From NCBI GenBank assembly GCA_950295325.1, contig OX485803.1:43229554-43293553 (forward strand): DNA of 64,000 bases, in the 5' to 3' direction. Each line of letters begins with the position of its first letter. Positions within the stretch are counted from its first letter, which is position 1. Of this stretch, positions 23,712 to 35,606 are shown one piece after another. A model generated the notes under the pieces. That model did no database searches and was not told the DNA's origin. It was given only the letters and a program-made list of their open reading frames with translations. Source of the DNA: Polytrichum commune. Lineage: Eukaryota > Streptophyta > Polytrichopsida > Polytrichales > Polytrichaceae. A program made the position numbers and the translations under genes.

Positions 23712-26346
23712 AGTGGTCAGTCAGTCTGCAGATGGGAATTAGCTGCAGCTCCCGCTTGAATACGTAAGTCGATCAATATGTAGCCGATGTTGGTGACCTA
23801 CGAATGATCAATCAGAATTATAACTTATTGTTACTTGGAGGGTCATCATGCCTACTCCCCTTGAGGGCCAAATCCAGGGTGCAGCTCAAGGATTGCCAAG
23901 TGGCGATGCTAGCGATGGGCAGGTCCAAAAGTAAGGGCCCTGCACACGTGGAAGCCACTAATTCCCCACTAATTCCAGCTGCAGCTTCACTTTCCTGAAG
24001 AAGATAGCCGGTGAAGCGCGGTTGTAGTAGTTATGGAAGATGCTGCCTAATCCCCCTAATTCTATCCACACTGTGAGTCATCATAGCTTTGACATACAGA
24101 TGTTGTGCAAACTGTGGTTCCACGCACTTGATCTCCCTCGCTGTGGTCAATTTCTTCTCGGGACTTGTTCTTGTCATCATCATATACCTGGTACTTCTCC
24201 AGAACCGGTCAGCGTTGCAAAAACCACCCCTGCACGCGGAAAACAAACATCGATGTGTAGTTGTAAGTTCCCTGCCAATCCTCACATTGAAATTCGACAT
24301 CGACAGGGAATTTGCACAAATATCTGCAAGTTAATTACCTAACCTCCTAGTCTGTAAGGAATTACTTGTATCTACTAGAGGACCTGCGGAAGAATTTGAT
24401 CACGCCTCCGTTTCGATCATTACCGGTGGTCCTTCTACAAGCTCAGTGAGCTACTAAGAAATTTCAGAGTCGCCAATGGAATTCCTGCCAAAGTTCCTAT
24501 TTTTGTGTGAATGCAGTGGCTATCATTCATTAAACCCCATAGAAGTTTCAAAAGCCTGAGTGAGTGGGCGGTTGGAGGGTGCAAGATCTACCGCAGTAAG
24601 TTAAATGAGGATGCCACGAAGAAACAGATATGCGGGGGGAAAGTGACATGGGCTTGCATGTCGCCGAAGGTATAGCTGATGACGCAGACGCCTGATGAGG
24701 TCAGAAATCTGGATTAGAAAAAGTGACAGGCCTGGGGCAGTACTGCTGCCGCTGCTTTTCATGGTTTCATCTTTTGACTAAATCTTCACAAGGTACTTCA
24801 CTGCACCCGAAAACTATCTTGAGGCACACAGATGAAAAGTTTGTGGTGAAATAATAAGCGCCGGAGTACAGGAGTAGAAAACCTACGTGTAGAACCACTT
24901 ATTACTCACGAAGACAAAAGATTGCCTTTGTGATTCATTCGAATAAAAATTTGTTTGTTGATAGTCTGCTTGGTCGTTATTCACAATCAAGATGCACCAG
25001 GATGACACTATCGGTATAATTAAGTTATACTCTTAATGAATTTTACAGTTGATTATCTCCAGGCGGTTCAAGCGTGCTTGGAGTGACCATTTGTGAAGAA
25101 TCGGTTTAGTTTGTCACTGGTGTAGAGCTTCGGGTAAATGTAGGATTCAGGCTCACTGGATGATTCACGAGACTTGGAACAATATAATGATAACCGAGAA
25201 TTTTCAAGTTCTTCCAGAGACGCAACAGGATTGAAGGGGTTTGCACACGAAATCGTTTTCAAGTCTGAAGTTTGGTTTCTAAGTCTAAGGTGCGGGGGTG
25301 TGATTCGGTTTGTTTTTCTTATTCTCCATCTTCTGTTGATCAGATTTACGTTTTCAAATCTGTGTTGCATTAACAAATGTATGATGGAACTTCGACAAAT
25401 ACCAGATTGAAAATCGGACCTTCCCTGGTTTAGTTATGGTTATTGAAAGTGCATGTTTGTTGATTCGTTAACTGAATATAATAGATCCTCCCAATTGTGT
25501 TCACTATCAACTGTGGAGGAGTCAATGAAATCTGAAGTTGTAATCCAATCTCTAGTAAACAGGTGTCTTTATTCTTCCATCCTCACCTAATCACACACCA
25601 ATCAAATATTGTAGGTGTCCGATTAGGGAAATATCCGAACTACACCCGCGTATCTTACAAAAAGTACGATACTGGAGTTTTCCACATTCTCAGAACATTC
25701 GCAAACCGCCTGAACTTGACCATGCACCGCACTACTCGACATTCCAGTTTTTTACCTTTCTTCAAAAGAAAGTAAAGAAATTGTCTCCTGCACTTTTTAC
25801 TCGTAGGTGAAGAATGGTCGAGATAAATCCAGCTCGCTATACATATGCCAGTACATTCTCTTTTTCACACGGGTTTCAATATGGAACAATCTTAGATTGA
25901 TGATGCCATGACGCAACTCAGTGTATCGGTTTGTAAAAGAGAAGTATCAAAACTCTTTTCCTTCCACAATGTAAACACAATGTACATGATGGTTATGAAG
26001 CAGTGGCATGCGGCTGTTTGCAAAGCGCATCATTATTCCGTGTAAGTTTACCTATGCTTGCTGTAGCCGGACGTAGCCGGCTGTTGTTTTTTTTGATCTG
26101 TAGCACCTTTGCAGTAGTCACTGCTACCTAAAGACCTTCACGAAAGCTAATCAGGATTGTTGCAGGTTCGAACCGACAATCAGCAAAACTTAACAACCAA
26201 CCCAATGCTCTTGACTATACAAATCCTTTAAGAAAGCTGATGTCATCTCCGACCTAAGAAGAAGCTAAGGTTACAAATTGGATTTTGTTAAACCCTAAAA
26301 ACAGAAGAACTTTTTCCCCAACCTTGTGATGGTTGATGGTTGCAGA
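23712..26346. other. Region between the two GDSL-FAS1 genes; promoter of copy 1
   Basis: No gene seen. Near the copy 1 start there is a G-box CACGTG at 23,945-23,950, about 235 bp upstream, and a weak TATA-like TTATAATT (minus) near 23,816. Both genes have a GCCAAGTGG-containing stretch upstream (about 23,897 and 31,159), but I see no extended promoter similarity. The 3' flank of copy 2 (below 26,347) does not resemble that of copy 1. Confidence 0.45.
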
Positions 26347-29300
26347 TTACACACCCGGAGGGATGAGCACATGATCAATTCCGTGAATCACAACTTGCCC
26401 GGACACAGTGTACAAATTGGGGTCAATAATCTTGGCTGTCGAGTTATTCCCGACGAAGATTCCTTGCGTCGAGTAGGTAACAGGGAGCTGTTGGTTCGAC
26501 AGGGTGGTCAAAGTCGCAGGTTTCGACGTCACAAGTGTATTTTGGTCGTAGTAATTGCCCACCGTGTGGTATAGGGCGACGGTGTCTACCTTATTTTCGG
26601 AGAAGATTCGGTCGATGAGCGTAGTGTCGGTTGCTGTGAAGGCGTCGTTGCTTGGGAGGAACACTGTGACGACGGATTGTGGGTATGTGCCTAACAATCC
26701 TTCCAAGTTCAACGATTGCAACAGACCAAGTGCTTCCGAGTACTTGGGCTTGTCGAGAAGGAAATTGAATGCCGCTTGGACTTGTCCGGCAGCCAAAGAC
26801 GTATCTGCATATTATCATCGTTCATCACCACCATCAGAAACAAAATTCATCAGAATGACTTAGTAGGCTGGAACAAACATGTACTCACACTTCCCTCTGG
26901 TCAGACTCAAGGGAATTCTCCAATTATGCCTAAGATCACTATGTCATGGCTATAGGTACACTAAACATCTGCTTAGTTTGACCTACACTATTCATCATCG
27001 ACCAACATTACTTTTGGAACAGGTGTTACATGACAAAGTCAAAAAGACCACAATGCCACAATGGCCTTTTTGACTCTAGTTTAACATGGTACATCTAGAC
27101 AGTTGTTAGAAAAGCTCATTGTGTGATAAGATTCAGAAAAGGCTCACTAAGGATAAGATTGGGGGACAAATAACTACATTAGAGTATATACATGTGATTT
27201 AGTGTGGCCCACACTATTCGTCATCGGTCCATGTAAATGACCTTACAATCGTTGGGTGGCAACCAATCCCCGACCAAATAAGCCTTATGGCCCAAGCAAT
27301 AGACTTCACGTAGCAAAGGCAACACCTCAAACTGACCAAAGTACTTTTCTATGACTTGACTTGTCACACATGATGGTGGTCACCTCGAAATGGTGACCAA
27401 AAATTCATGGATTTTTTTGTTACAGTTACCAACAGATAACTCTTATAGTTTTAGGTTAACCGTGATCACTTCAAGCTTCTTCGAAATTGGGAGTGTCCAA
27501 CTTTGAGATGGTCACCATTTCAATGTGGCAAGCCCTTCCATGCGAGTCCTATTTTATTAGTTAAAGATGCCTGCAAGATTCAATGATGGTGAAAATGGAG
27601 TTAAGGTTAACTGATGGTGAAATCTTCGTACCTGGAAAGCTCATCGGAGCGGCGACAGGTTCTTGGGTGACATCGTTGATTCGCAACCACTTGGTCAATG
27701 TAGGAGCATCCGACAACAAGATGAATTCCGGGTGGTTAAGATACAACTGCATGACGTAATGCAAAGCCCACATGGTAGGATGGTAATAATCCCAGAATAC
27801 GGCCTTCCCTCTCTTCTTGCAAACCGTGTAGAGCCATTTACCATTTCCATCCACATCGCCGCATTGACTTGTGTTGGTGGTTCCTTTGCAACACGGTACC
27901 AACTTATCGACGAACCCAACCGCGGCCGCTTGCTTGAACAGATGGCCGAAGGAGGCATACTGGTCCAGGATGATGAATCGTGCTCCCGGGTTGTTGGCGT
28001 TGATACTCTGGACGGCGCCTAACAGGAACGCGTTGTGGATTTGCACGAGACTGTCTGAGGAGTTGTCGCAGAATCGGTAGTTCGATTGCATGGTGTAGAT
28101 TGGTAGGCATCCTACCGGCAACATGTTTGCCACCATCACATTGCGAAGGCCGAGGTCGTAAAGTCGTTGTAAGTTCGTTTGAATTCCCGTGATTACGTCC
28201 TCGATGTATACAAATAGTTCCTGGAATTCCAACCAAATGGGTTAGTATCTCCCCTTTCGATTAGCTGTTTCTAAATCACTTCTAGTAAGCAGTAGTTTCC
28301 ATGAATATCTATTCATTTGTTACAGTTTCACAATGAATCTGAGTAATGTGACGATGTTTTGGAAAGAGAGCATTAGGAAGCATCCATTCATATTAATTGG
28401 AAATGTCGGAATTAGGATTGGTTGAAACTTTCAAATATTGGTGATGGTCTTAGAACGAATTCGATGCAATTTGTTTCTGAAGCAGGGGTCATCATTAAAT
28501 TACCTCAAAAATCGTTGAAATAATTAGTAAATCTAACCCACAAGACGATTTCACGACATCCCCCTCCAACAAGGCCCTCATATATTTATTTTCAAATGGT
28601 TCGGTGACTCACCGCCGAATTGTTCTGTGTGAAGCTCAAGTAGTCGTTCCCAGTCACCGATACAAAGGTGAGTGAATTGGCGATGGCAGTTTTGGAGTAT
28701 GGGTCGGTGCGACGGAATAACTCGAAATTGTCCACTTGAGTACCCAGAGGTGTGGCGCCTGATCCGTAAGTGACGCCACTTCCCCCAACCGCAAAGTTCA
28801 CGCCCGAAGAGGTGTCTTGTCCGGAAGAGTACAGATATGGCGGCGGGTAAGGAAGACCCAGGGTGTCAGCTGAACACACAAAAATTCACACAACAAACCT
28901 CATCAAATCGTTGCTGAAACCAGCTTCCGGAAGCTTTCTACATGCCAATTGCTTCAAGTCATAATTATGAGTATGCATGCATCTCCGATGCTAAGTAAGA
29001 AGAAACGTAAGGTCCAGCTACACAGAGCTTGGGCTCAAGTTTAACCGCAAGCTTGCAACTTTGATGGGCCAAGGTAAACGAACATGAGCGTTTACGTGTG
29101 CTTTGAGGGTGGTGGAGCTTGATTCCTGCTTATTTAGGATTGATTTTCAAGTTCAAGCCGAAACTTCATTAACTTGTAGTCATCGGACTTGACATGACTT
29201 GTGAATTCTAGACTTCCGGCTTGAATTTGAAAATCGATCCTAAATAAGAAGGAATCGAGCTCCACCATCTTCAAAGGTACACATCAACGCTCATATTCTT

Positions 29301-30959
29301 TTACCTTGGCCCACCAAACTTGAGGTTGAGCTTAAGTTGTGTAAGCAGCCCCCTTATAATTAATCATCATGCATCGGTTCCATTTCAACTCAGCTGTGGC
29401 CTGAAGTTCATCACCTCTGTCCCAATATCTAGGATTAGGATAGATGTACCCTTTTCACCAATGGTACCATCCACCTTTACCCTAGAGTTTGGATAGAGCC
29501 GGTGATGAACTTCAGGACCTTTGCGCACCTTGATTGCCAAGATGTTCAGTGGTCAAAGCGTTTAGATCACTCTGTTACGCTTGTCTTGATAACTCAATTG
29601 CAAGGTACTCAAAGGAAATTCATTCAACTGTCTCCAACACACATGACCACCTTGAAATTGTTGCACTAGATTTTATGACTAAATGGCACTTATAAACTAC
29701 TTTTGAGTGTTGATTCAGATGACAAAATTCTTGCAAGTTGCGGATGAGTGGTGCTTCGACAGTGAGACCGAACCTGGGTCGATCGACACTAGCTAGGTTT
29801 ATACAGAAGTATATATACTTACCAAACCAATCTGTTTGAATTTTGCCGTCGCAAGCACGTCCGTCAGGCTGCCCAGGCCATGTGATGCCGTAGGGGTAGA
29901 TCCACGCCCTGCCGATGTTGGCTCCACTCTTGGGTGTGTTTCCAGTGTCAGCGTATGAATCACCGAACGCAAACAGCAACGTTGTTTTTTGCCCATAAGC
30001 TGCACATCATCAACAAAATCGAATGACAAAAAGTAGTGATTAATTAGGCACATGAAATTTTTCTGCAGTCACGCTGGAGGCCATTCATCATCACGATAAG
30101 TTTTGCAGAATCCGTCTGTTTCACACATTACTTTGTGCCAATTCACGATGCACTCAACACGAGAGAGTCAATTCACGAAGGTGCAGATACAAGTGAAGTC
30201 TGTAAGACCAGAGTTGGCTCCGACGTTGGACCTACAAATCTATGAGTTTGATTGACAAAGGATCACCCGGGTTCATATACCGCACATCAATCCATTGAAA
30301 TATGTTAGGGACTTGCCATCAACTCTACAACTTTGAAATACAAACATGGTGTCTCTTTGATTCCTGCCACTAAATTAACTCATGTTCAGATAACTAGGAT
30401 ATTAAAGACACTTGGGATCTTGAGTCTTGACTGGTTGATTCTGCCACTTCAAGATGCTGGACTCGTCCAGAACATATTCTCAAATTCTCAAACAGATTGA
30501 ATCCCTTTTTAAAGTATCTGGCACTTTTCAGCTGCCTCCAAATCACGATGATCTCGATCGATGCTTACTGTTTTATCCTCTGCCCCAGCTGGACGGTGGA
30601 GTCCAGCTGCAGGGCCGCAACTCGAAGTTGGCTCCTCCTTATACTCTTCTTCCCAAATCCTCAAGAAATTTTCCAATTCATAGCTCTCCTCTTCGGAGGG
30701 AGGCTTGTGTAGTGGTAGACATCTGATTGAAACTCCCTAACTATTTACAGACAACGATCCTGAAACCTGCACAAACCTAATGGGGAGCCTAATACTCTTC
30801 AGATTCAACTTCCAGCTCAACAATTCAGGCGACTCGCACGTTGAGCCATCATGACGCAAAAATCAGAGACTGCAGATCCATACCTGATATGAACAGAGAT
30901 GTACAACTCAGGAGAGCCAAGAGCAGCGCCACCATGATCCTCGTCGAACTAGTGGCCAT
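26347..30959 (-). CDS. Secreted GDSL esterase/lipase fused to a FAS1 domain (copy 2)
   Basis: Tandem paralogue of the gene at 20,354-23,711, also 518 residues. Exons: 30,884-30,959; 29,823-29,999; 28,613-28,869; 27,632-28,220; 26,347-26,804. Exons 2, 4 and 5 have exactly the same lengths as in copy 1 (177, 589, 458 nt) and intron phases agree (1, 1, 0, 1). Signal peptide 1-27 (MVALLLALLSCTSLFIS). Catalytic residues: Ser40 in FAFGDSYADTGN, Gly114 in NFAVGGSG, Asn159 in VTGNDY, Asp314 and His317 in FWDYYHPT. FAS1 motifs on exon 5: TVFLPSNDAF, LYHTV, VVIHGIDHVLIPP. No GPI tail. Introns are longer than in copy 1 (intron 2 is 953 versus 296 bp), partly because of two inverted-repeat insertions. 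Same orientation, with 2.6 kb between the genes. Nothing suggests inactivation. Confidence 0.93.
26970..27250 (-). repeat. Fragments of repeat family B in intron 4 of copy 2
   Basis: TTTAGTGTGGCCCACACTATTCGTCATCGG near 27,197-27,226 and CTACACTATTCATCATCGACC near 26,982-27,002 resemble the inverted right end of family B elements. The intron (26,805-27,631) is longer than its counterpart in copy 1 (827 versus 442 bp). Confidence 0.4.
29011..29353. mobile_element. Long-hairpin MITE in intron 2 of GDSL-FAS1 copy 2
   Basis: About 340 bp that fold back on themselves, with arms of roughly 150 bp. GGGCCAAGGTAAA, GAGCGTTTACGTGTG and TTATTTAGGATTGATTTTC on the left are answered in reverse complement by TTTACCTTGGCCC, CACATCAACGCTC and GAAAATCGATCCTAAATAA on the right. 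No coding capacity; target-site duplication not clear. Absent from the equivalent intron of copy 1. Confidence 0.75.
29395..29522. mobile_element. Short inverted-repeat element in intron 2 of copy 2
   Basis: A perfect 16-bp inverted pair, CCTGAAGTTCATCACC (29,400-29,415) and its complement (29,501-29,516), with weaker pairing further in (AATATCTAGG against CCCTAGAGTTT). Likely a second small MITE inserted close to the first, about 40 bp away. Confidence 0.55.
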
Positions 30960-31420
30960 GATGGTAGCCCTGTGATTTAAACCGCAACACCGGCAGTGTT
31001 CGATCCCTTGGCCTCCTGCTGCAAGTGATCATTCACACACAGCTCTCTGATGAGGTGATGGCCTGCAAGTGATCACCAGTGGGGGAGTTTGCGGGCTCTT
31101 AATTCATTAAACTGCATCCCAAGCCAAGATGGATTGGATCCCGGAACAGCTGCCGCAGTGCCAAGTGGACACTGTGCATGGGATGCGAGCCAAATTCAGG
31201 GGCCCACATCGATCTACCACCTCCAGCTGCTCAAACCATGGGTCTCCAAGTTGGAAATGTGCTTCGAAGATGCGGATGGATCGATGCGATCGTGCTCTCG
31301 GACTCGGACCTCCTCGGACTCGGATGCTTCGATCATGGTGAATCACCATCACCATGCGTGGAGAAATCCGGTATTTGACGATGATGGTGATGGTGGAGAA
31401 ATCACCATCACCATCGGGTG
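30960..31420 (-). promoter_or_regulatory. Upstream region of GDSL-FAS1 copy 2
   Basis: CTGCAAGTGATCA occurs twice, at 31,019-31,031 and 31,063-31,075, 44 bp apart and about 60-115 bp upstream of the ATG. Further out, a 59-bp imperfect tandem duplication (CACCATCACCAT...GGAGAAATC, starting at about 31,344 and 31,403) creates a perfect 13-bp hairpin: GATGGTGATGGTG (31,383-31,395) and its complement (31,403-31,415) around a 7-nt loop. No clear TATA box. Regulatory role is inference. Confidence 0.4.
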
Positions 31421-32138
31421 GAGAAATCTGGTTTTCGCTTTTGTCTGTGCAGTAACTTCGTGGAAAATCCAGGATTGTAGGCGAATTGAGTCAATAGTAT
31501 GGTCCAAAAGTAGAGAGCTATATTTATATTAAAGTATCTAGATTGCAGTATGTATGCATGGATATACATGCGAGTAGATTGACCCATACTGTGAATTGGG
31601 GTTCGAGACGTCTATGTGAACTCCTTCATTCGTTGTGGATGTAGGGGCTCTTGAAGTAAAAGCAAGGCCTCCGGAGGTTGCGGGTCGACTCGTTTCAATG
31701 GGACTCCAATGCTATGTTGGTATGGGGTCTTGGATATTTGGCTAGTATTGGATCTTTGATGCCATTTTTAGAGTTAAAAGGTTTAAAAATTGTCATGTTT
31801 TTTTTAGTTATAAGTAGTTTGATGCAGTTTTCACTTTTCTATTGGATGACTTTTGCATAGACGTATTGTAAAGAAATTTTTGGGTCCATATTGTTGCGAA
31901 TGTTGATGGGTTTGCACCTACGTAGTTTGCGGAAGCTTGATATTAAGGCCCTCTCTACTTCACACTGTAACTGTAGCATCATGACAACTTCAACATTAGA
32001 TGCTTCGGTATTGGAGTCACATGTCACATATTTTTGATCTCTAGACACATAGTGAAGTTGATGTGGCACCAAGAAATATGGTACGGCATGTGGAGTGGTG
32101 AAACCGTCATGGTGCTATGGTATATGTTTATCAAATTT
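31421..32138. other. Intergenic, no gene seen
   Basis: AT-rich sequence with short open frames only. A stretch near 31,610-31,760 vaguely resembles 13,370-13,500, suggesting diverged dispersed repeats. Confidence 0.45.
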
Positions 32139-32310
32139 GAAGTCGCATCAAAATTGGCGTTCCATGTTACTTAGAGTGGTCTTCATGTCTCGTACTGTGC
32201 CATCTTAAAGTGTCATGTGCCACCTTCGTTGCCACCTAGTGATTACATGATAATTAAATGTGGATCAGTCATGGTGAATAATGTGGACCACACTAAACCT
32301 ATTTTTTAGT
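32139..32310 (+). repeat. MITE-like repeat family B, copy 3
   Basis: Contains CATCAAAATTGGCGTTCCATG, TTAGAGTGGTCTTC and ATGGTGAATAATGTGG and ends CCACACTAAA, the inverse of the family start TTTAGTGTGG seen at 5036. It is the copy with the best preserved right end. Confidence 0.5.
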
Positions 32311-33663
32311 GCATCAAGGTTGAGAGCTTGAAGGAGCCTTCTCATTGGCAACAAGGAATTGCCTCTTACGCATGCTTGTTCACCCCAATTCACTTTATAC
32401 TTGAGCTTTAACATTTTACCGGGCTTATAGTGCCTATACGACACCTTGGTGAATCTCTTGTGAAATGATTACAACAACTTCTTTGGTCAAAACCATGAGC
32501 TATTGTACTTCATTAAGGTTGCTTAGGAATGTTGAGAGCTTGTCAAGCTCTTGTCTTGTGGGCCCCAAGGCAATGGGCTTTCAAGCATGCATTGGCTTGT
32601 CATGAATTATCCTTTGTTAAGTATCATCATTTAATCCTCTTTGAAATCTTATAAGTTAAAGCATGGCCACTTTCCACTTAAACGGTTCCCTCCAATGTTC
32701 CAACACTAGATCAAGTGTCCGCTATGTTATGTCGTGAGGCTTGGTTGAATGGATTGAATGAGCACTTTGAACCCCCTTGTAATTGAATCGGTGATAGGTA
32801 AATCTTGAAAATGGGTTAGGTATTCATGAAGCCTCGGTAAACTCATCCATTGGGAAAGGTGGAAATGTAGTGATTTTAAATAATTTGACTGTGAAGATAG
32901 TATTAACAACTCCGAATTAGTTTAGTGGCATTTAAATGGAATCAATGAGTTCTCAATATGTAAGGGACTTTTTTTTCTTTAATATTTTAAAACAAGATAC
33001 ACATATTTAAGTAAAATTGGACTAAGTCCAAGTCCAAAATTATAACATGTTGAATTCTATCATAGGATCTTACGATAAGATTATATGGTAAAGATCCTTG
33101 AGTAGAATATGCAGAGTTAATTATATTATTAATATAGTTTTTATTTTATTTTATTTTCATGACTAAATTTCTATATATATATATATGTAATTAAGATCAA
33201 TTTTTAAAATGATATTTTAATAGCATAAAAATTAAGTAATCACTAAGAATTCATACGTCTCCCATAAAATATAGGTATATCATAAGTATACTGTAGGATC
33301 CTATGATAGAATCGAAGCAATCAAAAAGTCTAGATTTTAAAAATATGTTCAAATTTACTTTAAAATACAACATATAAGCCCCTTCATCCATAAGTTTACA
33401 TAGATGTTGCAAATCCCAAGCCTTGAAAATGCAGACATTACATCATGTCTTAAGCATTGCGATATAATTCGTTGTTGGTTGGTTGTGAACAAACAAACAG
33501 CCAAGGCCTATGTGAATGTCCTACTCTTTGAGACGGATCCCATCAATCTTACCTAATGAGGTATGTAGTCAACAATACTATAACATGGAATTTACCTTTT
33601 ATCAATTCATTTGACTCTAAAAATAGTATTGGAGACCCTTACATTATTCTAGCAAGACACCAT
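32311..33663. other. Intergenic, no gene seen
   Basis: Strongly AT-rich, with a (TA)n run near 33,172-33,186. No recognisable coding sequence or RNA gene. Confidence 0.5.
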
Positions 33664-33817
33664 GACATTACTGAATGACGTGGCCCCTCAGAATATGACA
33701 ATGGGATGTTGGGAGCTCGGTCTGAGTTGAAGTCTCCTTATGTAGATTTTCGAGCATCCCACAGTTACATTCCGAGGGCCCACAAACCAAGCATTGAGTG
33801 CTAAGTAATGTTATGAC
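33664..33817. mobile_element. MITE-like element, family C, copy 1
   Basis: Terminal inverted repeats of about 45 bp: GACATTACTGAATGACGTGG...CAGAATATGACAATGGGATG on the left, answered by CATCCCACAGTTACATTCCG...GTAATGTTATGAC on the right. About 155 bp, no coding capacity. Same organisation at 16,373-16,538. Confidence 0.6.
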
Positions 33818-35606
33818 AATTGGATGAAATAACTCGGGGGGGGGGGGGGTGGGACTCTTCATACCATGTATGAGGTAAAGTGAGTGTAAGAAAGGATATT
33901 ATTTAAAGCACTAGCATACATGATATACATAAGAGATGTGTATTATTTCTCTCTAGTGTGTACATTTAAATAGGCTATTGAGAATTTGAAGTGAAAGTAG
34001 GTGTGCAAAAGGGGGCCCTATGGTTTAGAGATAATTTTAACAATAAATGTGTTAGTTTCATCCAAATTATGTTTTCATCCATTGTTGTCATATAATAATA
34101 GTCCTCAATGACTATCATGTTCATTCTTGTTAGGGTTTGCATTTGCATTCTAGGTACTTACAAACTAGAGGCTCTTGGAGCACTCATGAATCTTTAAATA
34201 GAAAGTGAAAGTGGATTTTACATGCAATAAAGGTTCACTTAAAACATGAGTTATGTTTTCTATATATATGATGGAGGTAGATATCACATTCAATTGAAAA
34301 GCTTAGTATAAATACATGAGTTCATTTTCTAACCTGCCATTAGTAAGTATACATTTGTTCTTCTCTATAAAATTCTTTTATATAAGTGGTTTAATTTCAT
34401 AGTGGCCCATGCACGCCATTTAGGTCTCTAATGAAGAGTTCACCCCCTAGATGAGATAACTGGGAATACATGTTGACGATTTTTATTGAATCATGCTTAA
34501 ATCATGGTAAGACAAGTGGGAGCCCACCTTAAATGGAAGGTTATCTAAACATGACTCAAACAAAGGAGTTGGGAGTTGGTTGTTTAACTAGACATGAAGG
34601 TAGATGATCCTTAAATTGGCAAGCAATGACCTTGTAATAGATAGGTACATTTTCGAGTGTAAAATGAACATACTTGGAAGAGGATCACAAAGAAATGCAT
34701 GAGTGCATCTTGAACCAAGTTATCAACAAATCAAAAGATGTTCACATTGGCTCCATAAGTAATAAGTTCAACTCTCGTGCTCCTTGGCATTTGGATTTGT
34801 CCACGAGCGCATATATTTTAATATCTTTGAGCTCAAAGATCTATGGAAGTAAGCAAATCAATAGTAGTGTCCATAGAAGCTTCCTCCACCGGAGAGTGTT
34901 TATAAGTACACAAATGATGGTTGAACTATAGTTAGGGGACATTAGAATTCAAAATTCCCATGTCTTGGAGACCTTGTACCACATATTAAGTGGATGGTAA
35001 TTCGCACCTTGACCTTGGAATGTTGGAGTTGTGGTTAGAACTTATATAATGGCACTCAAAGTACATGGACAAAGTCATTTGACCAATAAAATATTCCCAT
35101 ACAATAGTCTTCATGGGGCCCATAACTTGGTGGGTATCTATGTTTTGTCACAATTTCAACTCATGAATAAGAATGTATCCAAAGTTTCTATACAAAGCAT
35201 CTACAATCTTGCATCATGAAGCTGCATTCAGATAATGTACGAGTTCCCTCCTTAATTGTTTGTTGAATAGGAGCATAATCATGTCACTCAATTGTGCAAA
35301 TTTGCAATTGCGTTCCCTTTCTATATCACGGTCATGTCGGAAGGCTTCATGTCGCCGAACAAGCATGTGACGACCATCCCCTTCCAATTAAGCTTGAGTA
35401 TGGAGGAATATTAGAATAATTGCATGAGATGCTCAAATTGCACTCAACATATTCATGAGCTTAGGGAGTAGCTTAGTTCAATTGAGTCTTGTTATAACAC
35501 GATATTCAATATTTTGAGAGAGTGGGATCCTCTCAAAATAATATTGGCCATTTGGACACCTAAAAGTCATGTTAGGTTGATAAATACTAGATTATACTTC
35601 AGACGT
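33818..35606. other. Intergenic, no gene seen
   Basis: AT-rich, with a 14-base G run at 33,836-33,849 immediately next to the family C element. Open frames up to 85 codons without recognisable motifs. Confidence 0.5.

Noticed and set aside
26140-26185. GGTTCGAACC, like a tRNA T-arm
   Set aside because: The surrounding sequence forms only its own GATTGT/ACAATC hairpin; no D-arm, anticodon arm or acceptor stem can be built.
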